Of a stretch of DNA of 64,000 nucleotides, positions 44,580-53,437 are shown in pieces. The DNA comes from Acidiferrum sp963764675. GTDB lineage: Bacteria > Acidobacteriota > Terriglobia > Acidiferrales > UBA7541. Each line of letters starts with the position of its first letter. Within the stretch, counting starts at the first letter, position 1. Location of the stretch: the NCBI GenBank assembly GCA_963764675.1, contig CAVXTQ010000006.1, forward strand, positions 124,001 through 188,000, given 5' to 3'. The notes under the pieces were generated by a model. The model made no database searches and was not told where the DNA came from. It saw nothing but the letters and a program-made list of their open reading frames with translations. A program made the translations under genes and the position numbers.

Positions 44580-45809
44580 ATGAAAGACAATTCTCGAACA
44601 GCGCGAACGAAAGCCTGCGCGGTGCTTCTAGCCGGACTTCTTGGCGCGTATGCGGTTCCCAGCGCGGGAGGGTATGCGTTCGACGAGGTTGTGCCGGACG
44701 TGCGGCAGGCGGTGGCGCTTTCGGGAGGGTCGGCGTGCCCGGTGCGTGCGCATCAACTGAGCGCGGCGGGGAACATCGCGGTGCGGTGGAGCACGGTGTT
44801 GGGGACGAGCCCGGTCACGATCCTCACGCAGAACCAAACGGTGAATGGCCAGCTTGCGGAAATCGAACAGGCGATCACGGCGTCGCTCGCCGTGTGGACC
44901 GGCGTGAATGGAACGACATTGATGCCCTCATCGCTGGCGCCGCTGACGCGCGTGCCCACGGCTAACGCGTGCGGCTCGGATGGCGTGAACTCGATCTGCT
45001 TCGACCAGGCGGACGGAGCGTTCACGCCGGGGGTGCTCGCGTTTACGCGCGTGATCACGGCGGACAGCTTAGGCGCACAGGTTGGCAGCAGCGCGCCGGC
45101 GACGCAGATCGGTCAAATTCTGGATGCCGACATTTATTTCAACCCCAGCGGCTCGCAGATCACATTCGCGACGCCCGCGGCCCTGGCGGCAAATCCTCAG
45201 GCGTACGATCTCGAATCGCTGCTCACACACGAGTTTGGGCACTTCCTCGGGTTCAGCCACTCCGCGGTATGGAGCGCGATGATGTATCCGTACGCGCCTG
45301 CGCCCGGAACATTCACCGGAGCGAGGCCGACGGCGCAGCAACTGGACACGCCACTAAGCGACGACGACCGGACGGGCTTGCGCATCCTTTATCCATCGCC
45401 GTCGGACACGGTGAATATCGGATCGATTCGCGGGCACATCCTCCCTGCCAACGCTTTGTCGCTGCCCGCGTCGCCTCCGGGAGTCACCGGCGTGTTTGGA
45501 GCGCATGTCGTTGCGATGGACTCATCGAGCGGTGCGGTGGCCGGCGCCACGATCGGCGGATGGAGCTGCGCTGATCCTGGGCCGGTGCAATTCGACGGGA
45601 GCTACGAGATCGACCGGCTCCCCGTAGGACGCAGCTACACGGTGTATGCCGAGCCCCTCGACGGAGTAGTGGCGCCCGCGCAGATCGCCCCGGCGATCGT
45701 GTCGCTCTGCCGCAATTCCGCTACCGATGCAGGTTGGCCGCCGCTGCAGGGTTGCGTCGTGCCAGCTGCGGACACTAGCTTTACGGTGCGAACGCGGCCT
45801 GCGTCGTAG
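44580..45809 (+). CDS. matrixin-like zinc metalloprotease, exported
   Basis: 409 residues with an N-terminal signal (AVLLAGLLGAYAVPSAGGYA). The metzincin zinc site HEFGHFLGFSH (HExxHxxGxxH) is near residue 217, followed by the Met-turn candidate SAMMYPYAPAPG. A peptidoglycan-style or carboxypeptidase-like domain follows after about residue 290 (AGATIGGWSCADPGPVQFDG, YEIDRLPVGRSYTVYAEPL). It is thus a secreted M10-type protease with an accessory beta domain. Third gene of the exported operon with the Ig-like protein and the 190-residue protein. Confidence 0.85.
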   Translation: MKDNSRTARTKACAVLLAGLLGAYAVPSAGGYAFDEVVPDVRQAVALSGGSACPVRAHQLSAAGNIAVRWSTVLGTSPVTILTQNQTVNGQLAEIEQAITASLAVWTGVNGTTLMPSSLAPLTRVPTANACGSDGVNSICFDQADGAFTPGVLAFTRVITADSLGAQVGSSAPATQIGQILDADIYFNPSGSQITFATPAALAANPQAYDLESLLTHEFGHFLGFSHSAVWSAMMYPYAPAPGTFTGARPTAQQLDTPLSDDDRTGLRILYPSPSDTVNIGSIRGHILPANALSLPASPPGVTGVFGAHVVAMDSSSGAVAGATIGGWSCADPGPVQFDGSYEIDRLPVGRSYTVYAEPLDGVVAPAQIAPAIVSLCRNSATDAGWPPLQGCVVPAADTSFTVRTRPAS

Positions 45810-45840
45810 AGTTAGGCTTCAGCGCTGGTGGGCATTGCGC

Positions 45841-47475
45841 TCAGTTGGTCTTGTCAAAACTTACGTTGCGAACCCTGCTCGAGAACACGCTGAGTCCGGA
45901 AACGCGATGATTCGCGTCTCTGTGGAACACCAACGTTCCGAGGTCGCCACTCTCGAACTCATCTTGCGCGATGGGATTTAGTTCCAGCGCTGGGTTCCAA
46001 CCATTGCGAAGGATCAGGGTTCCCTTCTCCACCGACAATTTGTAGGACGCGTCGAGTTCCGTGCTCCGATACCGTCCGACGAAAGCCGGCAAAGCCACAT
46101 CGTTGAGGTGCAACTCTTCCATTCTGCTGCCGGCGAATAGTATCTGGCCGTCCAAGTCCAGCGATGCCTTCATCGTACCGTCCGGGCTATCAAAAGTGGT
46201 CGTGCCGCCACCGGGATATTTGAATCGATTGGGCCCTTCGCGTTTGAGGCTCGCACCCCAGGCGCTAAGATTGCCCGCCGAAACCGTAAACGAAGCGACG
46301 GAATGGGTGCGGGGGTCAAGGTATTTACCGGCGAACACACTCGGGTCAGGAAAGCCGCCACCACCCGGCGGTTGGGGTGCGCTGGCCTCGGCTTGCAGAC
46401 TTTTTTCCAGAAAAACGTCGGCGACGCTGCGCGAGAGGCTCGTTGGGTCTGCGCTCGCCAAATTGCAAAGGGACACCACGGTGAACCGCTGCTTCGGGAA
46501 GCGCAAAATTTCAGTTCGGTATCCGAAAAGCGCGCCGCCGTGTTCCACGATAGGCAAACCACGATACGTGCCTACTTCAAGGCCCAGGGCATAGTGGATC
46601 TGCTTGCCGTTATTTAACACGCCGCGGGTCTGGAGCTCTTTGAGAAGCGTCCCCTTGCCCAGCTTGTTCTCATAAAAATTCTGGTCCCACAAAAGTAGAT
46701 CGTCAACGCTGCTCATCAGCCCGCCGGCTCCGACGGTGTCAAAGTTTGTCGACCAATCGACAAGAAAATTACCGCCACTTCCGGATTCGTAAGCGGAAAC
46801 ACGGCCGGGCACAACCAAGGTGTGATCGTCATAGAATCGAGTGTGAGCCATACCCAGAGGCTTGAAAATGTTTTCGGCGGCAAACTCGGCGAGAGACTTC
46901 TTGGTTGCGCGCTTCACGACTTCGCCAAGCAGAAAGTAGTTGGTATTGCTGTAGATGAACTCATCCCCAGGAATGTTGTTAAGGCCCTTCTGACGCGCGA
47001 TCAGATCAATCATCTCCGCACTGGAATGAAGATCCGAATCGTGCCTTCCGGACATATCGAGCAGGGTCAGGAAGTCTCGAAGCCCACTGGTATGGTGCAG
47101 CATCTGCCGCAGCGTGATTGCGTGGCCATAATCGGGGAGTTCCGGGATGTATTTGCGGACGTCGTCGTCCAGCGACAGGAGTCCTTGTTCAGCCGCAAGC
47201 ACGACACTGGCAGCCGTAAATTGCTTCGAGACCGAACCCATGTAAAAAACAGATTGAGACGAAAGCGGAACCCCGAGTTCGAGGCTGGCGGTACCGTAAC
47301 CCTTACGGTAGATGAAGTTTCCGTCTTGTATCACGCCAAGTGCGCAGCCAGGAGAGCCTGCTTTGTCGAAAGCAGTGAAGATCTGATCGACTCTTTGCTG
47401 ATCGGCATCCGCTGCAAAGCCTGGGAATTCGGCGACTAACGTGAAGGCAAGGGTGACGACGGTAGCGAATCGCAT
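45841..47475 (-). CDS. class C beta-lactamase-family serine hydrolase
   Basis: 544 residues from ATG 47475 with AAGGAG six bases upstream; the open frame to 47538 is not needed. Signal peptide at the N-terminus. The catalytic SxxK is SVSK at residues 81-84 and YSN is at 175-177, with HGGALFGYRTEI as the third (HxG) motif. A C-terminal beta-barrel-like extension (residues 390-544, with LDASYKLSVEKGTLILRNG) is typical of acidobacterial D-aminopeptidase/esterase-like members. It probably cleaves peptidoglycan peptides or esters. Resistance is not implied. Confidence 0.87.
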   Translation of the reverse strand: MRFATVVTLAFTLVAEFPGFAADADQQRVDQIFTAFDKAGSPGCALGVIQDGNFIYRKGYGTASLELGVPLSSQSVFYMGSVSKQFTAASVVLAAEQGLLSLDDDVRKYIPELPDYGHAITLRQMLHHTSGLRDFLTLLDMSGRHDSDLHSSAEMIDLIARQKGLNNIPGDEFIYSNTNYFLLGEVVKRATKKSLAEFAAENIFKPLGMAHTRFYDDHTLVVPGRVSAYESGSGGNFLVDWSTNFDTVGAGGLMSSVDDLLLWDQNFYENKLGKGTLLKELQTRGVLNNGKQIHYALGLEVGTYRGLPIVEHGGALFGYRTEILRFPKQRFTVVSLCNLASADPTSLSRSVADVFLEKSLQAEASAPQPPGGGGFPDPSVFAGKYLDPRTHSVASFTVSAGNLSAWGASLKREGPNRFKYPGGGTTTFDSPDGTMKASLDLDGQILFAGSRMEELHLNDVALPAFVGRYRSTELDASYKLSVEKGTLILRNGWNPALELNPIAQDEFESGDLGTLVFHRDANHRVSGLSVFSSRVRNVSFDKTN

Positions 47476-47574
47476 CAGGTGCTCCTTCCGACATGAATTC
47501 TCTTTTGCGGTCGGAAACGGCACCAATTGTAAACGCATCTCGACCTTCTCGGGCGACTTGGGAGCTTTTCGCTT

Positions 47575-48597
47575 TCAGGCAGCCAGCCAGGTGCCGCCAA
47601 AGATCAGGCCAGGCCCGAGTGATGCCAGAAAGATGGGGCGAGGCCGGCCCGCCGAACACGTAGCGGCCATTTGCAGCGCGGCGTGAAGGGCGGCACCACA
47701 CGTGGAGGAGCCCAGATTACCGGAGGTGCGAGCGATGGGAGGAAATGTCTCCGGCGCCACACCGGCAACCTTGGCCAGGAGCGACAACAGGCGAGGGTTC
47801 GGCTGGTGCGTTGCGAAAGCGCCGACTGCGGTGCGGGGAATCGCGCTGAGTTTCTCGATCGCTGAAAAAACTTTTTCCATGCGTGTGATCGCGGCGCGCG
47901 ACAAGGCTTCGCCGTCGAAGTGCACGTCCAAACTACCATTCAGCATCCCGGCAACTGTGACCGCGCCCGAATACTGGCTCGCGCAACCAAACAGGAATTC
48001 GCGCAAGCGATACGAGAGCGTTTCGGTTTTGGGCGCAGCGTTGCGAAGTACGAAGGCGCTGGCGCCGTCGCCGAACAAGCCGCCAAATTCACCGGCGACG
48101 CGCCCAGGCACGAGCGTGCGGCTGTGGACATCCGCGGTGACCACGGCCACCGTACGCGCTTGCCCGGAAAGGATCAGGGATTGGCCGACAGCCATTCCGT
48201 TGATGAGGCCGAGGCACGCGCCGCCAACATCGAGCGCGCTGCACGATTCGCGGGCAGCCAGATGGGAGTGAAGGCGCGCCGCAAGCGAGGGATAAACGTG
48301 ATGCGTCTCGCTGGTGGCCACGATGCAATCGATTTCTTGGGCCTCGCACCCGGCAGCGCGCAACGCTCGTTGCGCGGCGCCCCCGCCGAGCGTGAGCTCG
48401 TTTTCGCCCTCTGCGGCGTAGGCAAGCGACTCGATTCCCGCGCGGCTGCGGAGCTTACCCACCGGCATGCCAAAGGCGCGGTCCACCTCTTCGGACGGAA
48501 GGGTGCGCGAACCGGTGAGGAACGCCGAACCTGCCAACAAAACGGGGAATTTGTCCGCGGGATTTCGCTTGCGACTCTTGGGTTGCTGACTGCTCAT
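47575..48597 (-). CDS. 3-oxoacyl-ACP synthase III-like thiolase-fold enzyme
   Basis: 340 residues from ATG 48597 preceded by AAGGAAAACAG. The KAS III triad is present: Cys128 in DVGGACLGLINGM, a His in AFATHQPNPRLL and an Asn in ARTSGNLGSSTCG. The N-terminal GSRTLPSEEVDRAFGM is FabH/OleA-like. It stands alone without other fatty-acid genes, so it may be a secondary FabH starting branched or specialised acyl chains. The ORF upstream to 48858 is Cys/Ser-rich noise. Confidence 0.82.
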   Translation of the reverse strand: MSSQQPKSRKRNPADKFPVLLAGSAFLTGSRTLPSEEVDRAFGMPVGKLRSRAGIESLAYAAEGENELTLGGGAAQRALRAAGCEAQEIDCIVATSETHHVYPSLAARLHSHLAARESCSALDVGGACLGLINGMAVGQSLILSGQARTVAVVTADVHSRTLVPGRVAGEFGGLFGDGASAFVLRNAAPKTETLSYRLREFLFGCASQYSGAVTVAGMLNGSLDVHFDGEALSRAAITRMEKVFSAIEKLSAIPRTAVGAFATHQPNPRLLSLLAKVAGVAPETFPPIARTSGNLGSSTCGAALHAALQMAATCSAGRPRPIFLASLGPGLIFGGTWLAA

Positions 48598-48884
48598 CTG
48601 TTTTCCTTGCGTCGTGCCGCTCGAGGGGGAATCGCAAGCGCCTGTAATATTATTCGGCAGAACGCAGCAAGTTGCCAGCACTGTCGAGAGCGGAGTGGCG
48701 TGATTCGCACTCAGAAATAGCCGGTGGCTCGGAGTAAGATGCAAGAAGCATACGTGAAGATGTTCGTACGGCGACGTGAACGCGATGTTGCGATTTCGTG
48801 ACAATTGCGCGGTCCGGTGTGAGCGGCAAGAGCCAGCCGCGACCGAACGAACCTGCACGGACCAAGGAAAACACGGGGGAGACT

Positions 48885-50015
48885 ATGCCTGGCAGAACGT
48901 TCGCGGGACTCTGGATCGGCTTGCTGCTCGCATTCAGCTTGCTGCCAGTGGCGCAGCAGCGCGATGGCGGTGCGACACCGCGCTGGACCGAAAAGGCGGC
49001 GAACGATTGGTACGCGCAGCAGCCGTGGCTTGTGGGAAGCAACTACATTCCCGCCTCGGCAATCAACGAACTGGAAATGTGGCAGGCGGACACCTTTGAT
49101 CCGCAGCGCATCGACAAAGAGCTTGGCTGGGCGGAATCCATCGGGCTGAACACCATGCGCGTGTTTCTCCACGACTTGCTCTGGGAGCAAGACCCCAAGG
49201 GGTTCCAAAAGCGCATCGACGCGTTCCTCGAGATTGCCGCCAAGCACCACATCAAACCGCTGTTTGTTTTGTTCGATTCGGTCTGGGATCCCGACCCGAA
49301 GCTGGGCAAGCAACGTGAACCGCGGCCCGGCGTGCACAATTCCGGCTGGGTACAGAGTCCCGGCGCAAAGGCGCTGCAGGATCCGGCGCAGTATCCGCGG
49401 CTCGAGGCTTACGTGAAAGGCTTGGTTGTCGCGTTTCGCGACGACAAGCGCATTCTCGGGTGGGACATTTGGAACGAGCCGGACAACACGAACGGCGGAA
49501 GCTACAAAGATCCAGCGAACAAGGCAGAACTGGTGACGGCGCTGCTGCCCCGGGCGTTTGCGTGGGCGCGCGAGGCGCGGGCGTCTCAACCGCTGACCAG
49601 CGGTGTCTGGCAAGGAGATTGGTCTTCGCCGGAGAAGCTGAGCCCGACGGCAAAAATACAGCTCGAGCAATCGGACATCATTTCCTTCCACAGCTACGAC
49701 AAGCCCGAAATCTTTGAGAAGCGCATCCTATCCCTGCAGCGGTATGGGCGTCCCATTATTTGCACCGAATACATGGCGCGCGGGAACGGCAGCACGTTCC
49801 AAGGATCGTTGCCGATCGCCAAAAAATACCACGTCGGCGCCATCAATTGGGGCCTAGTCGCAGGAAAGACGCAAACGTATTTGCCATGGGATTCCTGGAA
49901 GAATCCGTACGTCGATCGCGAGCCGGCGATCTGGTTTCACGAGATTTTTCGCACCGATGGCCAGCCTTACAAGCAGGAAGAGGTCGACTTCATCCGGCAG
50001 ATAGTCCGGAAGTGA
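48885..50015 (+). CDS. GH5-like (TIM-barrel) glycoside hydrolase, exported
   Basis: 376 residues from ATG 48885, with GGGGGAG close upstream. A signal peptide (FAGLWIGLLLAFSLLPVAQQ) precedes a clan GH-A barrel. The acid/base Glu is in GWDIWNEPDNT and the nucleophile Glu in IICTEYMARGN. SIGLNTMRVFLHDLLWEQD and IISFHSYDKPEIF are also conserved in this group. Annotated relatives are called cellulase or 1,4-beta-xylanase, but substrate cannot be fixed. It ends two bases from the convergent STAS gene. Confidence 0.85.
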   Translation: MPGRTFAGLWIGLLLAFSLLPVAQQRDGGATPRWTEKAANDWYAQQPWLVGSNYIPASAINELEMWQADTFDPQRIDKELGWAESIGLNTMRVFLHDLLWEQDPKGFQKRIDAFLEIAAKHHIKPLFVLFDSVWDPDPKLGKQREPRPGVHNSGWVQSPGAKALQDPAQYPRLEAYVKGLVVAFRDDKRILGWDIWNEPDNTNGGSYKDPANKAELVTALLPRAFAWAREARASQPLTSGVWQGDWSSPEKLSPTAKIQLEQSDIISFHSYDKPEIFEKRILSLQRYGRPIICTEYMARGNGSTFQGSLPIAKKYHVGAINWGLVAGKTQTYLPWDSWKNPYVDREPAIWFHEIFRTDGQPYKQEEVDFIRQIVRK

Positions 50016-50017
50016 CG

Positions 50018-50356
50018 CTATCGAAGAGAAGCGATCGCCTCGGGAAGATCCTCATAAGTACTGAAGAGGTTCAGCAGGCTCACCAGTTTCAGGGTCTGCA
50101 CCGTGAATTTCGAGGGCTTGTATAACCGGATTGAACCTCCGCCCTGTTTGGCGCTCGTGAGATGGCGCATGAGCGCGCCAATGCCGCTGGAGTCGATGGT
50201 GGGCATTTCTTCGAGGTCCAGAACGATTTTGTTTTCACCATGGCCGAGCATTTCCGTCATGGTGGAATTGAACCGGTCCAAGGCAGCGCCCATGCTCAGC
50301 CGCCCCTTGAGTTTCACCACTTTTACGCCGTCCTGTGTTCTTGTTTCGATGTCCAA
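50018..50356 (-). CDS. STAS domain protein (anti-sigma factor antagonist-like)
   Basis: 112 residues from TTG 50356 with GAGAGG eight bases upstream; the frame to 50404 lacks a start signal. The SpoIIAA-like fold is clear: VKVVKLKGRLSMGAALDRF and the phospho-acceptor loop LEEMPTIDSSGIGALMRHL. Such proteins bind anti-sigma kinases or act in stressosome-like switches. No kinase or phosphatase gene is adjacent. It is divergent from the GAF-HlyD gene, with 167 bp between, and could share regulation with that operon, but this is only positional. Confidence 0.85.
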   Translation of the reverse strand: MDIETRTQDGVKVVKLKGRLSMGAALDRFNSTMTEMLGHGENKIVLDLEEMPTIDSSGIGALMRHLTSAKQGGGSIRLYKPSKFTVQTLKLVSLLNLFSTYEDLPEAIASLR

Positions 50357-50397
50357 GTCTCGACCTCTCGTGGTGTGGCACGGCCGCCCGCACGCCG

Positions 50398-50426
50398 TTG
50401 ACACCCTGGAATCCCTTTGTTACAGT
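50398..50426 (+). promoter_or_regulatory. sigma-70-type promoter of the GAF-HlyD/M50 operon
   Basis: TTGACA (50398-50403), a 17-base spacer and TACAGT (50421-50426) on the plus strand. The predicted start is near 50433, giving about a 90-base leader before the TTG at 50524. It overlaps nothing coding and is the only promoter-like pair found in the 167-bp divergent spacer. Confidence 0.55.
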
Positions 50427-50523
50427 GCGCGCACAAATTAATTAACCTGCCCCGAAAAAGCAAGGAACGCGGTCCCTCGGTGGCTTTCCTCGCAAAAGGG
50501 GTCGCCGGACGGACGGTCCACCG

Positions 50524-51384
50524 TTGTCGAGCCCTGGCCAAGATTCGATTGTCGACATCTCGGTTCTTTCCTCCAACCTGCTCACGGAACAGGAAGTAGG
50601 ACCGCGCGCCCGCGTTGTGGCGAACTTCGTTGCCAGCCTGATCCCGCAATCCGCCGTCAGTGTATACACCCTGGGCTCCAATAGCGCGAATACTTATTGG
50701 ATTCCGAGGGCTACGATTGGCGAAGCCGCAATTCACGATCAGTCTATCCTCGCAGGCAGCGGCGCTCTGGGATCCTTGCTGCAGACGCCCACCCCAGTCG
50801 TGCGAACGGCGGCGGAACTCAAGCGAGAAGATTATCCGCACATTGATGCCCGCAGGACGCTGCGGTCCTTGTGCTGCATTCCCCTGCTGCATAACGGCAC
50901 CTTGTTGGGAGCTCTGGAGATCCTTTCGTTTGAAAAAGAACTCTCCGGCCGGACCGCAAACCTGCTGCTTCCCTTAGCTGGCGTGGCGGCCGCATCGATG
51001 GCTTCGGCACAATCCTACGAGAGCGACCGCAATAGCACGCTCAGTTCGATTACGCGCCTGACGCAGCTCTATGACCTGGAGAAAGTTTTTTCTTCCACGC
51101 TCGAAATGCAAGAGCTTCTTCCATTGATCGGCTCCAAGTTCTCGGAAATTCTTGCCTGCCAGGCCGTGAACATCTGGCTGTTGCATCCAGATGAGACGCT
51201 GGAGTTGCTGGAGCAGGCCGGACACGATCGGACGGCGTTCAAGGGACAAGTGGTCAAACCCGGAGAAGGGATCGCCGGAGCGCTTTCGAACACCGGCGAA
51301 AGCGTATGCATTTCGGACGCCACGGACCCACGGCTCGTGGAACGCAACCAACATAGCGGGGCTGAACCTGCGTTCACTCATTGA
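50524..51384 (+). CDS. GAF-GAF-GAF-TM-HlyD protein, N-terminal part (frameshifted)
   Basis: The first GAF domain spans about residues 20-160 (ARVVANFVASLIPQSAVSVY, RSLCCIPLLHNGTLLGALEI). A helix links to a second (LPLIGSKFSEILACQAVNIW, VVKPGEGIAGALSNTGESVC). The frame then breaks: LNLRSLI continues in a second frame (around 51352-51378), and AVAVMDRTALVGVVEAVNK in a third (from 51381). Two small indels, one at GGGG near 51358-51361, explain this. The start is uncertain: TTG 50524 lacks a strong ribosome-binding site. A whole gene would give about 800 residues. Confidence 0.7.
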   Translation: MSSPGQDSIVDISVLSSNLLTEQEVGPRARVVANFVASLIPQSAVSVYTLGSNSANTYWIPRATIGEAAIHDQSILAGSGALGSLLQTPTPVVRTAAELKREDYPHIDARRTLRSLCCIPLLHNGTLLGALEILSFEKELSGRTANLLLPLAGVAAASMASAQSYESDRNSTLSSITRLTQLYDLEKVFSSTLEMQELLPLIGSKFSEILACQAVNIWLLHPDETLELLEQAGHDRTAFKGQVVKPGEGIAGALSNTGESVCISDATDPRLVERNQHSGAEPAFTH

Positions 51385-52934
51385 TAGCGGTGGCCGTCAT
51401 GGACCGGACCGCTCTGGTTGGTGTCGTCGAGGCGGTCAACAAGTTGGACGGAACGCTGTTCGACGACGACGACCTTTTCATCCTGGGAAGCCTTGCGGAC
51501 ACGGCGTCGAACGCTCTGCACAACGCCAGTTTGCTGATGGCCGAGCGCAAAGTCGAAATCCTGGAAACGCTCAATCACGTCAGCCACGAGATCACCTCGA
51601 CACTGAACCTCGAGCGCATGTTGCAGACCATCGTCAACGCCCCGCAGGCGGTCATCCCTTACGAGCGTGCGGCGATTGCGCTCGATCAACGGGGACGCTT
51701 TAAACTTAGCGCCGTCACCGGCATCACGCAGGTCAACACAGACGCACCGGACATCGCACCCCTCGACGATGTCCTTCAGTGGGCCTCCTTGTCGGAGGAA
51801 GTGATTCACGTCCGGCAACACGGCGATGACATCGACGCGGACCGCGAAGAAACTCACGCAAAATTCAAAAAGTATTTTGCGGACTCCGGCATGCGCGGCT
51901 TTTATGCCATGCCTCTCAACGACGATACGGGCCGCCTCGGGATGCTCGCGCTGGAGGCCAGCGATCCCGATTTCCTGACGCCGGCGCATGTCGAAATCTT
52001 GCAATTGCTCGCGAGCCAGGCGACGGTGGCGCTACGCAACGCGCAGATGTACAAGGAAGTCCCCTTCATATCGGTGCTGGAGCCGGTACTCGAACGAAAG
52101 CGCAAATTCATGGCCATGGAAAAGCGCCGCCGTACGCTCATCCTTGCTGCATGCGCGGCTGCCGTGCTCTTCCTTGTCGCCTTTCCACTTCCGCTTCGCG
52201 TGGATGGCGACGCCGTCGTCACGCCGCTGCATCGCGTGCAAATCCAACCGGAAACGGAAGGTGTGGTCGGCAAAGTCCTCGTTCGTGAGGGCCAGCGCGT
52301 CCAGGCCGGCCAGATTTTGGCGGAAATGGAAAACTGGGACTCGCGCTCGAACCTGGCCGAGACGCAGTCCCGGTACGAGTCGTCGCTGATGCAGATGAAC
52401 CACGCGCTGGCCGTCAACGACGGCACGGAAGCGGGGGCGCAGCGGGTCCGGGCAGACTACTGGAAGGCGGAACTTACGCGAGCGCAGAATCTCTTCGAAA
52501 AAACGGAATTGCGATCGCCGATCGATGGGATTGTTTCCACGCCGCACGTGGACAGTTTCGCCGGCCGCAAACTTGCCCCGGGTGATTCCTTCGCAGAGGT
52601 GGTCGACACGTCTCGCGCCGTCGTCGATGTGGCCATCGAAGACGAAGATGCGGGCTTGCTGAAAGACGGACAGAACGCTTCCGTCAAGCTGAACAGCTAT
52701 CCCGCGCGGACGTTTCACGGCCAGGTGGTCGTGATCAGCCAGAAAGCGGAAACGGTTAACGAAACTCCGGTGTTCTACTCGCGCGTGTCGGTCGAGAATC
52801 CGGACGGCGTAATTCGTGCCGGAATGCAGGGGCGCGGGAAGGTTCGCGTGGGTACCTATCCGGCGGGATACGTGTTCTTGCGGCATCCTTATATATGGAT
52901 GCGCTCGAAACTCTGGTCGTGGCTGGGCTGGTGA
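51381..52934 (+). CDS. GAF-GAF-GAF-TM-HlyD protein, C-terminal part (frameshifted)
   Basis: Finishes the second GAF domain (TALVGVVEAVNKLDGTLFDD) and adds a third (MLQTIVNAPQAVIPYERAAI, FYAMPLNDDTGRLGMLALEA). A basic stretch and one membrane helix (TLILAACAAAVLFLVAFPLP) follow. Beyond the membrane lies an HlyD/RND-adaptor module: a split lipoyl domain (VQIQPETEGVVGKVLVREGQ, TELRSPIDGIVSTPHVD) and a beta-barrel (VDVAIEDEDAGLLKDGQNAS). The GAF triad is thus cytoplasmic and the adaptor periplasmic, an uncommon way to link ligand sensing to an exporter. The next gene starts 20 bp later. Confidence 0.78.
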   Translation: MIAVAVMDRTALVGVVEAVNKLDGTLFDDDDLFILGSLADTASNALHNASLLMAERKVEILETLNHVSHEITSTLNLERMLQTIVNAPQAVIPYERAAIALDQRGRFKLSAVTGITQVNTDAPDIAPLDDVLQWASLSEEVIHVRQHGDDIDADREETHAKFKKYFADSGMRGFYAMPLNDDTGRLGMLALEASDPDFLTPAHVEILQLLASQATVALRNAQMYKEVPFISVLEPVLERKRKFMAMEKRRRTLILAACAAAVLFLVAFPLPLRVDGDAVVTPLHRVQIQPETEGVVGKVLVREGQRVQAGQILAEMENWDSRSNLAETQSRYESSLMQMNHALAVNDGTEAGAQRVRADYWKAELTRAQNLFEKTELRSPIDGIVSTPHVDSFAGRKLAPGDSFAEVVDTSRAVVDVAIEDEDAGLLKDGQNASVKLNSYPARTFHGQVVVISQKAETVNETPVFYSRVSVENPDGVIRAGMQGRGKVRVGTYPAGYVFLRHPYIWMRSKLWSWLGW

Positions 52935-52954
52935 AGGTGCGGCGGAGGAAAGAA

Positions 52955-53437
52955 ATGCGGCGGATTCAGATAGTTTTGGCGGCCGGGACGTTCCTCATCG
53001 CTGGAGGTTGCGGCGACGAGAAGCCACTGGCGCCTGCAACGACGAACGCTGCTACATCCACTCCATCCGCGAGTGCCGCCAATGCCGCCCCCGTGTCTGC
53101 ACCTCCAGCGGACGCTCGAGATTCCACTCTGGTGGTCACCGGTCCGATCATCGTGGAGCATCAGCTGGACTTGGCGGCGCAACGCGACGGCATCGTGACC
53201 AAAATCCTTTTCGATGCGCCCTCACGCGTCAAGGCCGGCACGCTGCTGGCCCAACTCGATGACCGCCAGCTCACCGCCAATTTGGAAGCAGCCCGCTCCA
53301 AAACTCGTTCGATCGATGCCGAGATCAAAAATTGGAAGGCCGAAGCGGAAGTATTCAAAGCGGATTATGCGCCGCGCTCAGCGACGCTGGGATCTCGGGG
53401 TCATTTCCGAGGAGGAGTTGCAGCACGCGAAGTATAA
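52955..53437 (+). CDS. HlyD-type adaptor lipoprotein, N-terminal part (frameshifted)
   Basis: ATG 52955 with CGGAGG six bases upstream. A lipoprotein-like signal (IVLAAGTFLIAGGCGDE) and an Ala/Thr/Pro linker come first. The first half of a lipoyl domain follows (VEHQLDLAAQRDGIVTKILF, RVKAGTLLAQLDDRQLTANL) and a helical hairpin begins (ARSKTRSIDAEIKNWKAEAE). True sequence ends near FKADYA; one extra C in the GCGCCGCGC run (about 53369-53377) moves the next segment to another frame. The full gene would span 52955-53877, about 306 residues, the usual adaptor size or slightly short. Confidence 0.75.
   Translation: MRRIQIVLAAGTFLIAGGCGDEKPLAPATTNAATSTPSASAANAAPVSAPPADARDSTLVVTGPIIVEHQLDLAAQRDGIVTKILFDAPSRVKAGTLLAQLDDRQLTANLEAARSKTRSIDAEIKNWKAEAEVFKADYAPRSATLGSRGHFRGGVAAREV

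Noticed and set aside
50378..50396. Possible sigma-54 promoter TGGCACGGCCGCCCGCA before the GAF-HlyD gene
   Set aside because: The GG and GC doublets are eleven, not ten, bases apart, and a better sigma-70 pair follows directly.
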